A stretch of DNA of 33,390 nucleotides. It comes from Algoriphagus algorifonticola (GTDB lineage: Bacteria > Bacteroidota > Bacteroidia > Cytophagales > Cyclobacteriaceae). Shown piece by piece: positions 7,986 to 17,011 of this stretch; position 1 is the first letter of the stretch; the number at the start of each line of letters is the position of its first letter. Position numbers and translations under genes: made by a program. The notes under the pieces were generated by a model. It saw only the letters and a program-made list of their open reading frames with translations, ran no database searches and was not told the DNA's origin. The stretch is taken from contig NZ_VLOG01000031.1 of assembly GCF_007655305.1 (NCBI RefSeq), positions 1 through 33,390 on the forward strand. Reading direction: 5' to 3'.

Positions 7986-8057
7986 AACGGATAAATTTGC
8001 GCAAATTTAAAGCTTTACTTCGAAAACGACCACAAATCAAACTTAGTTTCCCAAATC

Positions 8058-8861
8058 ATGTCGAATTTGAGTACTCGGGCTGAGCAACTTGCAGCCTTCG
8101 ACCGACTATTAACCATCATGGATGAGCTTAGGGATCAGTGTCCATGGGATAAAAAACAGACCACAGAAAGCCTGAGGCATTTGACTATTGAGGAGACTTT
8201 CGAGCTTTCCGATGCGATATTAGAAGGTAATTCTGAAGAAATCAAAAAAGAATTAGGTGACTTACTGTTACATATTGTTTTTTATGCCAAGATCGGTTCT
8301 GAGGAAGGGAACTTCGATATCGCTTCTTTGACTCATTCGCTTTGCGAAAAATTGATTAGGAGGCATCCTCACATCTATGGAGATACCCAAGCAAATGATG
8401 CGGATACAGTCAGTCAGAACTGGGAAAAAATCAAACTTCAGGAAAAAGGAAATAAATCTGTCCTAGGGGGAGTTCCTAAATCATTACCTGCACTGATCAA
8501 AGCTATGAGAATCCAGGAAAAAGCAAGAGGCGTGGGCTTTGACTGGGAAGAAAAACATCAGGTTTGGGAAAAGGTGGAGGAGGAAATGCAGGAATTTAAG
8601 GAGGAATTCAATGCAGCGGCTGAAGAAGAAATAGACAAGGAAAAAGCTACTGCTGAGTTTGGAGATTTGTTGTTTTCATTAATCAATTATGCGCGCTTCA
8701 TTGACATCAATCCTGAAGAGGCACTGGAACGAACTAATTTAAAATTTATCAAGCGCTTTCAGTATTTGGAAAATGCGGCTAAAGAATCTGGTAAAAACCT
8801 TTCTGAAATGACCTTGGCAGAAATGGATGTGTATTGGAATGAAGCTAAGGGGAAAGGGTAG
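8058..8861 (+). CDS. mazG: Nucleoside triphosphate pyrophosphohydrolase MazG
   Basis: 267 aa with two MazG helical domains, as in E. coli MazG. It hydrolyses (d)NTPs to NMP and PPi in the cytoplasm (house-cleaning, and it affects the stringent response). The first domain carries CPWDKKQT and the Mg2+ site EETFE (E45, E46, E49) with ELGD (E65, D68). The second carries EEEMQEFKEE followed by EFGDLLFSLINYARF. The start is the ATG at 8058 shortly after an AT-rich leader. It is divergent from the small membrane protein gene, sharing a 72-nt intergenic region, and appears monocistronic. Confidence 0.95.
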   Translation: MSNLSTRAEQLAAFDRLLTIMDELRDQCPWDKKQTTESLRHLTIEETFELSDAILEGNSEEIKKELGDLLLHIVFYAKIGSEEGNFDIASLTHSLCEKLIRRHPHIYGDTQANDADTVSQNWEKIKLQEKGNKSVLGGVPKSLPALIKAMRIQEKARGVGFDWEEKHQVWEKVEEEMQEFKEEFNAAAEEEIDKEKATAEFGDLLFSLINYARFIDINPEEALERTNLKFIKRFQYLENAAKESGKNLSEMTLAEMDVYWNEAKGKG

Positions 8862-9206
8862 GTTAGAAAGCTAAAATCAGAAAGCTGAAAAAGGCAAGGT
8901 TTGATCTATCGTAAAAGAAAAATAAAAAGTTTGGTCGTCACTGCGAGCGAAGCTTGCGGAGCGCGGCAGTCTCATAATCTCTCGCCGAGACGCAACGACG
9001 CAGCGGTTTAGGTCTCCCGCGAAGAAAAGAAGTTGCAAAGTTCTTTATAAGCTATGCTTTCTATCATTCCTCTGTGGTTTAAAAAAATAGTTTCTTGAGA
9101 CGTAAAGGCGAAGCAATTTTTTATTTTCCCTCAATAGTCTTTGAGTTTTTCTGTGAAGCCTCTACGTCCCTCGAAAATCAAAATTGAAAAATCTCAGATC
9201 TTAAAA
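8862..9206. repeat. Intergenic region with decayed dispersed repeats
   Basis: No credible gene. A GC-rich block (8940-9024) opens with ACTGC (8940-8944) against GCAGT (8966-8970) around a near-palindromic GCGAAGCTTGCG core. Two related words occur in it, CGAGACGCAACGACGCAGCGG (about 8975) in the block and a diverged GAGACGTAAAGGCGAAGCAA (about 9097) further on. These look like the intergenic interspersed repeats common in Bacteroidota and Cytophagales chromosomes. Confidence 0.45.
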
Positions 9207-10331
9207 TTACTTCCGCGCCAACTCCCGAAAAACCTCCAAGTACTGCTCCGTCACATAATCCCAATTATATTTTTGAATAAGGCCATCCTTTGCTGTTTTT
9301 CGAAGAGATTCCATTTTTTCTGACTCTGATTCTGCCTTGGCTACTATTCGTCTAACTGATTCAGCATTCTTTTCAAAATACCAACCATGCTTGCCATTCT
9401 GAAGCATTTCCTGATTGAAAGGAGTATTGAGAGCTAGAATCGCACAACCATATCCCAAAGCTTTTAGCATAGCAGGATTAGTGCCGCCAAACTCATGCCC
9501 ATGAAAGTATCCAAAGCAATGAGAGTACAAAGCCGCTAATTCATTGGGGTCGGTCACATAGCCTGTAAATAGCAAGCGAGGATCCTGAATGTTTTTCAGT
9601 TGAGTGGCCCATTCATCCGAAAAGGGCACATCTCCTACAATCACCAATTTTTTGGAGGAATCGGATTTCAAAAAACCTTCGATAATCAAATCAGCATTAT
9701 TGTCAGGTACCAACCTCCCTACAATCAAGAAATAGGTCCTTGATTCCAGTTTCCATTTTTCCAAATAGCTTTGAGAAACACTTTCTTTTGGATTGGCTCC
9801 ATAGGCAATGACTTTGGAGTCTTTATTGAAAAGCTCCAGATACACCCTTCTCATTTCATCTGAGTCATTGATGATTTGATCATAAAATCGTGTGGCCATT
9901 TTTGAAGCCCAATAAAAATACTTGGAGCCAAAGCCTTTCCATTTGGGTCTCAACCATTCCAGTCCATCCACATTAATCGCAGTGGGTTTCCTGAAAACCT
10001 TGGAAATTATTCCAAAAGGACCGTTTCCGGAGTTTACTACCAAGATCACATCCACATCCGAAAAACAGGCGTGAAGCATGGAAAAAAAAGTATGAGTCAA
10101 CTGAGTAAGACTTTTGGACTCAATGGCAGGAGTGTAAATGCATTCTATACCATTCACAAACCGGGGCCTTTTTGGAAATAGTGCACGGTGATTATACACC
10201 CGCACATGCACTCCTTTTTTTACCAAGCGCTCTCCGAGTTCCTTAATCATGGTATCATACCCACCGTATACATAGGGGTATCCTTTGGCACCCATGATGG
10301 CAACTTTCAATTTCGGTTCAGCTGCTGCCAT
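9207..10331 (-). CDS. Glycosyltransferase with DUF1972-type N-terminus (GT4-like)
   Basis: 374 aa. The N-terminal Rossmann domain starts KLKVAIMGAKGYPYVYGGYD and contains INVDGLEW (119-126), the hallmark of DUF1972/WchF-like rhamnosyltransferases. The C-terminal donor-binding domain carries GHEFGGTNPAMLKALGYG (278-295), equivalent to the GT4 E-x7-E region but with only one conventional glutamate. It probably adds a sugar to a lipid-linked surface polysaccharide intermediate on the cytoplasmic face of the membrane. The start overlaps the upstream glycosyltransferase gene by 25 nt, so the two are translationally coupled; a later start would cut into the first beta strand. Confidence 0.85.
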   Translation of the reverse strand: MAAAEPKLKVAIMGAKGYPYVYGGYDTMIKELGERLVKKGVHVRVYNHRALFPKRPRFVNGIECIYTPAIESKSLTQLTHTFFSMLHACFSDVDVILVVNSGNGPFGIISKVFRKPTAINVDGLEWLRPKWKGFGSKYFYWASKMATRFYDQIINDSDEMRRVYLELFNKDSKVIAYGANPKESVSQSYLEKWKLESRTYFLIVGRLVPDNNADLIIEGFLKSDSSKKLVIVGDVPFSDEWATQLKNIQDPRLLFTGYVTDPNELAALYSHCFGYFHGHEFGGTNPAMLKALGYGCAILALNTPFNQEMLQNGKHGWYFEKNAESVRRIVAKAESESEKMESLRKTAKDGLIQKYNWDYVTEQYLEVFRELARK

Positions 10332-11455
10332 ATGTGCTTTTTAATTTTCTCTTCGAATGATTCCAAGCTGAACTCTTCTAAAACCCGAACTCGGCCTGCT
10401 TTACCCATTTCTAGCCTTAAATCCTCACTTTCTATCAACTGACTGATAGCTTCTACTCCTTTTTTCACATCTCCTATGGGGATCAAAAATCCACTCTTGC
10501 CATCTTCCAACATCTCTGAGGCTCCGCCTGACAGAGTTGCTACAACAGGCTTTCCTGCTGCCATCGCTTCTAAAATCACCGTTGGAAAAGAATCCGGTAA
10601 AATGGAAGGTAAAACAAAAATATCCATAGCTGCCATTAGCTCCGGAATATCCTTCCGAAAGCCCAGATAGCTCACTTTAGACTCCAAATGATTACTTCTT
10701 ATCTCTTCGTGAATTTCTTCCAATATTGGTTCATAACCGGGATAAGGATCTCCAATTAACAAAAAATGGGTTTCCGGATATTGCTGAGAAAGCTGCTTCG
10801 CCATTTCAAGAAAAAACAATTGCCCTTTACCAGGATTAATGCGACCCACCATTCCTATGCAGACTTTCTTTTCCGCTACTCCTAGTCTCTTTTTAGCCTG
10901 ATCTACATTTTCCAAAAATGCCTGATAAGGAATACCGTTATGAATTACCTGCACTTTTGATTTTCGAAGTAATTTTTGCCAATGAGCAGCAACGGCTTCT
11001 GAAACAGCTATAGGCTGAGGAGTACCTTTGTCAAGAAAACTGCTCAGCAATTTGACCAAGGGTTTGGGGCCTGGTATAATCTCGTGGATGTGCCAGGTAT
11101 GTGGAATGTTTTTTCTTCGGGAAAAAATTGAGCCTATAATTACCGCCAACGTATTGGAATAAACCAATTCAAATTGAAATTTCTCATGGAGACTTGAAAG
11201 GAAGCGATAAGCCTTAAGATTTTTATTGGCTCTATTAATTAAGCCTAATAGGCTGACGTATTTTCTTCTCAGAATTCCGAGATTGAAAATATAAACAGGA
11301 ATCCCCAATTCGCTCAAATAGATTTCAAGAGGTCCTTGATGAGGTAAAACGACAACAGGATTAATACCGGATTTTTGAAGTGCCTTGATAGCTTCTAGAA
11401 AAATTCTGGAAGAACCGTATAAATCCGCTGAACTTGTTAGAAAAAGGATATTCAA
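10307..11455 (-). CDS. GT4 family glycosyltransferase
   Basis: 382 aa GT-B fold enzyme. The N-terminal acceptor domain begins MNILFLTSSADLYGSSR; the donor domain holds GMVGRINPGKGQ, YLGFRKDIPELMAAMDIFVLPS and the GT4 E-x7-E motif in SFPTVILEAMAAGKPVVAT. Donor and acceptor sugars cannot be read from sequence. It lies between two other GT4-like genes on the same strand and overlaps the downstream one by 25 nt, suggesting sequential steps of one polysaccharide or glycan pathway. A 158-nt gap separates it from the upstream gene. Confidence 0.88.
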   Translation of the reverse strand: MNILFLTSSADLYGSSRIFLEAIKALQKSGINPVVVLPHQGPLEIYLSELGIPVYIFNLGILRRKYVSLLGLINRANKNLKAYRFLSSLHEKFQFELVYSNTLAVIIGSIFSRRKNIPHTWHIHEIIPGPKPLVKLLSSFLDKGTPQPIAVSEAVAAHWQKLLRKSKVQVIHNGIPYQAFLENVDQAKKRLGVAEKKVCIGMVGRINPGKGQLFFLEMAKQLSQQYPETHFLLIGDPYPGYEPILEEIHEEIRSNHLESKVSYLGFRKDIPELMAAMDIFVLPSILPDSFPTVILEAMAAGKPVVATLSGGASEMLEDGKSGFLIPIGDVKKGVEAISQLIESEDLRLEMGKAGRVRVLEEFSLESFEEKIKKHIWQQLNRN

Positions 11456-11613
11456 AACCTTGCTGATTCCTGAACTTTGAGGAGAAAATGATTCTTCAAA
11501 ACAAATGGTGTGAATGTTAAACCAAAGAAGAATTGGGACTAAAAGTACGATAAAACTGATTTATTTTGAACCTATGTAAACATTTTGGATGATTAAGGAG
11601 AAAAGGAGTCTTT

Positions 11614-12744
11614 CTACTCAACCAAACTCGGTTCTAGAATTTTCCTTTGGAAGGCTTCAATAAATTTTTGAGCTGAAAATTCCTGAGATCTTATTTTCCC
11701 TTTAGCCTTCATGCTTTCACAAAGTTCCTTTTCCTGATCCAGATGAATCATTTTTTCCAGCAAGTCCTCTTGGTTTCCTGTTTGGAAAGAAAGGCCTGCA
11801 CCTCCTGCCACTTCCAACAAGGCTTCCTGATCTGAGTGAATCACCGGTAGGCCAAAGCCCATGGCTTCAGGGATTGGAATACCAAAGCCCTCATTTCCTG
11901 ATGGAAAAACATAAGCAAAAGCATTTTCATACAAAGCCTTAATTTCCCCATCTGTCAGGTATCCCGGAAGAAGAATTTTTTCCTTCATTCCTAATTCTTC
12001 AATTAGGCGCTCCACTAATGGTAAATCATTCATTTGCGCACTTTGCCCCGGGCCTCCAACCAAAACCATCTTTTTGTCCGAACCGGTAATTCGTACGAAA
12101 TCCGCAAAAGCTTTCACCAACAGAGGCAGTTGCTTTCGTTTATCAAAGGTGCCGATGTGTAAAAAATAAGAGCTTTTCGTCAGCAGTAATTTCTTGATAA
12201 TTGATTGGTCACTAGCCGCTTTCAGACTCTTGGGGGTTTGATAGATCACTGATATTGGCCAGTTTTTACCTAAGTGCTTTTCAATTGAGGTTCTGGAATA
12301 TTCAGTAGTTGTGATGATTTCGGTTTTTTCTCTCAGTCCTTTTTTTATCAAGCTCAAAAAGTACTTTCTCCACCATCTCGGGTAATTCTGTGGCATTTGC
12401 CAAAAAAACGCATCGTGGATGACTGTTAACCTTCTACAGGGAAGAGATGCTGCCGGCGAGACAAAATCAGGGCAAATCAGAACATCCGGCTGGTGCTTTT
12501 TGACCAAATCAGGGAGCTGAAACTCCTTCCATCTCAGGTAATCCAGGTGATAGTTGAGTCTTTGAATTTTGGTTTGCGGACCCTTGAAACTTTGATCCTT
12601 CACCTGTTCATCCGGCTCATGGGTAAAGATCCATTCTATCTCCTTATGGGGATATTTTCGGGCCGCTTTTGCCAATTCCATCATGTATGTTTTAATACCT
12701 GTGGTGGCTACGTTGAGATATTGAAGGTCAAGTAAAACTTTCAA
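11614..12744 (-). CDS. GT4 family glycosyltransferase
   Basis: 376 aa GT-B enzyme. The N-terminus MKVLLDLQYLNVATTGIKTY is typical of mannosyl/rhamnosyl GT4 proteins; the donor domain has HIGTFDKRKQLPLLVKAF, VLVGGPGQ, LLPGYLTDGEIKALYENAFAYVFPS and the E-x7-E motif in NEGFGIPIPEAMGFGLPV. It is upstream of two more glycosyltransferases on the same strand. No flippase, polymerase or sugar-nucleotide gene is nearby, so this is a partial, isolated glycan module. Confidence 0.88.
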   Translation of the reverse strand: MKVLLDLQYLNVATTGIKTYMMELAKAARKYPHKEIEWIFTHEPDEQVKDQSFKGPQTKIQRLNYHLDYLRWKEFQLPDLVKKHQPDVLICPDFVSPAASLPCRRLTVIHDAFFWQMPQNYPRWWRKYFLSLIKKGLREKTEIITTTEYSRTSIEKHLGKNWPISVIYQTPKSLKAASDQSIIKKLLLTKSSYFLHIGTFDKRKQLPLLVKAFADFVRITGSDKKMVLVGGPGQSAQMNDLPLVERLIEELGMKEKILLPGYLTDGEIKALYENAFAYVFPSGNEGFGIPIPEAMGFGLPVIHSDQEALLEVAGGAGLSFQTGNQEDLLEKMIHLDQEKELCESMKAKGKIRSQEFSAQKFIEAFQRKILEPSLVE

Positions 12745-12745
12745 A

Positions 12746-12970
12746 CTAATGCGTTTTTCTCAAAGTTAATGGATTCTTCCATACTCCCTCACGGAATATC
12801 CAATCATCCACCAGCTGAGCCAAGCGACATAGGTATACATTTCTGCATTTGCCACAAATAGGGGTAAAAGCTATCCAACCTTTGTAGCCGCACCGACGAA
12901 GGCGATCCGAGCCTTGGGTGTAGAATCTGTTTCGTAAAAAACCCGTAAAGTCAAGATCACCATTAACCTG
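12746..12970 (-). other. Start-less open frame, probable repeat or gene remnant
   Basis: A 74-codon open frame on the minus strand without ATG, GTG or TTG near its beginning ends at the TAG at 12746-12748, right before the glycosyltransferase start. It would encode a cysteine-containing sequence with CGYKG, PICGKC and YLC. A second overlapping frame is also open for about 33 codons. It may be a truncated zinc-ribbon-like gene or, more likely, an interspersed repeat with a chance open frame. The rest of the 12971-13303 gap holds only the hairpins listed separately. Confidence 0.25.
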
Positions 12971-13123
12971 TTAAATCTAGCGAATCACCTTTTCCTACCC
13001 TATTCGACTCAAATTCTTTTTCCCTTATCATGACCTTGTAAAGTGGTAGGGCCAGAACTGATTTACATGGATAATTTCCCTATTGAACAAATCCATTTTA
13101 AACTTTTAGATGGGTTTTCGATG

Positions 13124-13149
13124 AAAAATACCCTGTACTGGGTATTTTT
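13124..13149. terminator. Bidirectional terminator-like hairpin
   Basis: Perfect 10-bp arms AAAAATACCC (13124-13133) and GGGTATTTTT (13140-13149) with loop TGTACT, ending in T. It lies in the 560-nt gap before the exonuclease gene. Confidence 0.5.
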
Positions 13150-13151
13150 TC

Positions 13152-13193
13152 CTCCATGAAATTCCTTTTCTTTGAGCAGGAATTTTAATGGAG
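13152..13193. repeat. Second inverted repeat next to the terminator-like hairpin
   Basis: Outer arms CTCCAT (13152-13157) and ATGGAG (13188-13193) enclose AAATTCC (13159-13165) and GGAATTT (13179-13185). It lies two nucleotides after the preceding hairpin. It could be a minus-strand terminator or a structured leader; its function is unknown. Confidence 0.4.
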
Positions 13194-13303
13194 AAAATTG
13201 TAGGTTTTGACTTTTTCAAAGCATTAGTTAAAGTCAATGCACAATTGGACTCCTTACTAAGTCCTCACTACTTGGAAATGTTGGAAATTATAAACCCTCG
13301 CCC

Positions 13304-14466
13304 ATGAGCTGGTTTAAGAACAATTTTAGATCGAAAGACAAGATTTCAATTACTGTAGAAGGAGTAAATCCTCAAACCGAAAATGAATTTCGATTTCTCA
13401 ACTTTTTAGAACGTGAGCAGGTCTTTTTTCTGGAGAAATGGTTTGAGCAGTCCAAAAAGTTAGGCCATCAGTTTAAGCCACAGTATTCAGATGCAATAGT
13501 GCAGAAAATCAGAACAGGCAAATTTAGCAACCCACACAGTTTCCCTGAATATTTCAACTCTGAATTTGATTTTATAGCCATTGATTTCGAAACTGCCAAT
13601 AATAATAGAGTGAGTGCATGCGCTTTGGGTTTGGCATTTGTTAAAAACAACACCTTCGTGCACGAAGAGAAACACTATATTCTCCCTCCTGCTGGTGAAA
13701 AAATTCTAAGTTCTCATGAGCGATTTCATGGAATTCAAGAACAGGACCTAGAATTTGCACTTGATTTTAAAGAGCTATGGGATTTAGAGTTTTCTAAATA
13801 CTTTAATAATAATCTGATCGTTTTTCACAATTCTAGTATGGACTTGAGTGTTTTGAAAAGTCTATTCTCCTACTACAAAATAGAGGATTTCAGCATTGAT
13901 TACATAGATACCATGAGGCTTGCCGAAATATCGGGTAAGCCAAAGAAATTAACTGAACTTGCAAATCTGTTTGAAGTTCCCATCATTAAGCATCACGACC
14001 TAAAGAAGATGCAAAGGCATGCGCGAATATTTTTAAGGAGCTGAAAGAACTTGCTCCTAATTATAGAGAGCTAATCCAAAATGTTAATGTCGATAATTTA
14101 AGGGATAAAGTATCCTCAAATGCGGTAACCTTGAAGATTCAAAATTACAACCTTGATATTATCTCGGAATATTATATTTCAAAAAAAGAGCTTGAGGATC
14201 TCCAAATCGAAGGTTCAGCATTCCTTTTCACAGGGGAGCTTACGGAGGACAGAGAGGACTGTAAGGATTTTATTGTGGGGTACGGTGGTCTAATTAAATC
14301 AACCATAACGAGTAAAGTAGATTATGTGGTTGTTGGAGCTGAATACGGCTGGTCGAAAATTCAAAAAATTCACCTCCTGAATTCCGAAAGAAACCTCCGA
14401 ATTAGGCTTCTTTCGAATGCTGACTTTCTACGATTGAAAGAAAGATACGAGAAGTTAAATTTCTAG
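13304..14466 (+). pseudogene. DnaQ-like 3'-5' exonuclease fused to BRCT domain, split by a frameshift
   Basis: The first frame (13304-14044) encodes a DEDDh exonuclease: D94 and E96 in AIDFETAN, D180 in NSSMDLS and H231 in KHHD. It then derails at about codon 233. In the -1 frame, GAA GAT GCA AAG (from 14005) continues as EDAKACANIFKELKELAP with no stop to 14466, giving the missing last catalytic Asp and then a BRCT domain (FLFTGELTEDRED, GGLIKSTITSKVDYVVVG). One missing base between GAC and AAA restores the family-typical HHDA-x-EDA. Exonuclease-BRCT proteins probably act in DNA repair or defence. The truncated product lacks the fifth catalytic residue. It is either a recent mutation or a sequencing error; no strong slippery heptamer is present. 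Confidence 0.85.
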
Positions 14467-14566
14467 TATGAAATCAAGATCAAGCAAACGGGAGATAGCC
14501 CTCTCAATTATAGCCTATTGATCTTATATTTCAATTAATTGTCTTTTCATTTTTAACCTTTCCGGT

Positions 14567-17011
14567 ATGCCAGACTTTCCACACCTATTTTACTCCAAAA
14601 GCCCAGCGAAAATCAAGGGTTTTAAAAGAACCAGAGGGCGAGATACTAAAAATGAAGAACAGAAGCCAGAACCATTACCTCCCATATCCGAGGAGAAAAA
14701 ACGTTTTCTGGTAGCGAAACTTGATGCATATAGCTCAGCATCACGAAATAGAATCAAAAGTAAAACGCTTGAAGTCCCAACCAATATCGATTTAATTCAA
14801 ATCAATTTTATAGTCACTTTTGACCGAGAACTGGAAAACCACTTTTTTGGAAGATATAATTTTTCCGCAATTGAAAGATCCAACTTCAATAGAAATGTCC
14901 TCTTTAGTATAGGAAAGGAGGATGATTTTCAAACTTTTAGTACGGATATTACTGCTATTAGTAGCCTCAGTGAAGGTGAGGATCATCGAAATCAACCTTA
15001 TTCCCGATTGGCCTTGATCAGTGATTTTTATCTTTTGGATTCCAAAGGAAGGAAAGGGGTTTTATCAGGTCAGGAAAGCTTTAACTTGACTATCTGCGAT
15101 ATATTGGAAAATCCAGAAGCTAGGGTCCAGCTTAATTTTATGACCGATTATTTAAAGTCTAAAGGAGTTGAAATAATTGGCAATCGGGTGGCTCTGAATC
15201 TTCTTTTTCTCAAAAACGGCTTTCCGGGGCTGGACCAGATTCTTGTTGAGAACTTTGACATCATAAGACTGATCACTTCTGCCAGGGTACCCTTGATAAA
15301 ACCTGGATCTGTAGCCACCCCGATCCGTAGTTATGGGTTTAAAGTAGTGATTGACGAGGACTTGCCAATAGTATGTGTAGTAGATACAGGAATTCAGATT
15401 TCGGTAGAGCCGATCAAAGATCTATTAACGCCAATCTTCATTGACCACACTGGCAAAGCTCCCTATTGGGATGATTCAGGGCATGGTACGGCAGTGGCAG
15501 GTCTTATTGCATTCGGTACTGATTTTTTTAATACATCTTTGAGGGAAATTCCCGCAAAGGCAAGATTGGCGGTGATAAAGGCCATCCATCAAGAAAACGA
15601 TGATTTGAACATTGTTGCCTTAATCAATGACATTCGGGAACTCCATCTTAGTTACGGGATCAGGATTTTCAATATCTCCTTAAATCTTCCCGGTTCAAAA
15701 CCTTACAACGGACCCGTAGGTAAGTTTGCGTACGAATTGGACAAGCTCGCTTATGAATTGGACATCCTTATTGTCAATTCAGTTGGCAACTATAGTTTGG
15801 ATGACATGGATTATTGGGTGTTTGATGGCTCTTTAGATCCTGTTGCTCAATACCCCTCATTTTATTACCAAACGAATCCGGAAATTCCTGGTCATTCCTG
15901 TGAATTTACTAATCTGCAAGAGCCTGCGGAATCCATGAACAACATTTCTGTTGGAGCCTTGGCAGGAAATTTCGAAAATGGAGTCACAGATGGGATTACC
16001 CCTGCCAGAGAATATCCAGCATATTATTCCCGAAAGTTTCATTGGGATATCTCCATCACGATAAATGGTTCAAAGCTTAAGAAAAGCCAAAAGAATAAGC
16101 ACTTGGTAAAGCCAGACTTGGTATTTGAAGGTGGAGATTATCTGAGTCAGGAAGCTGCCATGGAAGTGCTCACCAGTCCCCAAGATAATTCGCCCTACTA
16201 TGGAAGACTGGCCGGGACCAGTCTGGCCACTCCTTTGGTCACCTCCCTGATAGCCCAATTGGTAAAGGAGTATCCAACGCTTCAGATGACTTCCATTAAA
16301 GCATTGCTGATTAATGCTGCTCAGTCTCCCGCTGGGATAAATCCACCACACTTTGATTCAGCAGATGGTAAAAAATTGTATCGTAATCTTATTGGCTTTG
16401 GACGGCCAAACCCTGAAAGGCTAATAGAAGGCAATTCGGATTCCATCACTTTCGTAATTGAGGACCTCATTACTTTCGGTGATTTCTATTCCTTTGATTT
16501 GAGATTTCCGGATTGGGTGCTGTCGACATCCAACAAAATTGAACTCACAGCTACATTGGTTTACAAATTCCTTCCCGTCCCAAACAATCATTTAGCCTAC
16601 CTTCCCCTGCACATCTCTTTTGGAATATTCAGGCCGGTGGATATTTCTATTCTTTCTCAGAAGGATTTAGAAAATTTCCAATTACGATCAGGAGCCTCTT
16701 GGGCAGAAGATCACTTTGGAGTAGAAGACAGGATATTTTCCAATGTTCAGAAGCTCGCTTTTCTTATTTCCAGTCAGCACTTTGATCCTGATAACCCTTC
16801 AGTTTCTATTGCCATTCGTTGTTATGGCAAGTCAACTATTCCGGAATTGGCTTTAAGGCATTTGCAAAATGAAAATCATCCTTTCTCATTAGTGATTAGT
16901 CTAAAGGAAATCCCAAAAACGAAGAAGTCCAAGCTTTCAGGTTCGCTTTATAATGATGTCATGCTTTTGAATGACCTTCAGGCAATTGCTGATTTGGAGG
17001 CAGAAAATTAG
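14567..17011 (+). CDS. Subtilisin-like serine protease (S8), IetS-like
   Basis: 814 aa. A long N-terminal region of about 260 residues precedes the S8 domain. The catalytic triad is D273 (VVDTGI), H306 (DDSGHGTAVAG) and S552 (GTSLATP), with oxyanion N408 (VNSVGNYS). The C-terminal 200 residues form a beta-rich extension. There is no signal peptide, so the protease is probably cytoplasmic, which is unusual for S8 enzymes but typical of protease partners in two-gene defence or toxin-like modules. Its convergent neighbour is a single-domain AAA+ ATPase, the pairing found in IetAS systems (linked to plasmid incompatibility and phage defence). The two coding ends overlap by 4 nt. In IetAS as I recall it, the genes are co-directional with ietA first, so this arrangement is atypical. 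Confidence 0.82.
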   Translation: MPDFPHLFYSKSPAKIKGFKRTRGRDTKNEEQKPEPLPPISEEKKRFLVAKLDAYSSASRNRIKSKTLEVPTNIDLIQINFIVTFDRELENHFFGRYNFSAIERSNFNRNVLFSIGKEDDFQTFSTDITAISSLSEGEDHRNQPYSRLALISDFYLLDSKGRKGVLSGQESFNLTICDILENPEARVQLNFMTDYLKSKGVEIIGNRVALNLLFLKNGFPGLDQILVENFDIIRLITSARVPLIKPGSVATPIRSYGFKVVIDEDLPIVCVVDTGIQISVEPIKDLLTPIFIDHTGKAPYWDDSGHGTAVAGLIAFGTDFFNTSLREIPAKARLAVIKAIHQENDDLNIVALINDIRELHLSYGIRIFNISLNLPGSKPYNGPVGKFAYELDKLAYELDILIVNSVGNYSLDDMDYWVFDGSLDPVAQYPSFYYQTNPEIPGHSCEFTNLQEPAESMNNISVGALAGNFENGVTDGITPAREYPAYYSRKFHWDISITINGSKLKKSQKNKHLVKPDLVFEGGDYLSQEAAMEVLTSPQDNSPYYGRLAGTSLATPLVTSLIAQLVKEYPTLQMTSIKALLINAAQSPAGINPPHFDSADGKKLYRNLIGFGRPNPERLIEGNSDSITFVIEDLITFGDFYSFDLRFPDWVLSTSNKIELTATLVYKFLPVPNNHLAYLPLHISFGIFRPVDISILSQKDLENFQLRSGASWAEDHFGVEDRIFSNVQKLAFLISSQHFDPDNPSVSIAIRCYGKSTIPELALRHLQNENHPFSLVISLKEIPKTKKSKLSGSLYNDVMLLNDLQAIADLEAEN

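Noticed and set aside
9141..9323. Small plus-strand gene overlapping the glycosyltransferase 3' end
   Set aside because: Its frame runs antisense over the glycosyltransferase C-terminus and shows no protein-like pattern.
14002..14008. Programmed -1 frameshift in the exonuclease-BRCT gene
   Set aside because: The junction (CTAAAGAAG) lacks a classic X-XXY-YYZ slippery heptamer and no clear downstream pseudoknot was seen; a one-base deletion restores the conserved motif better.
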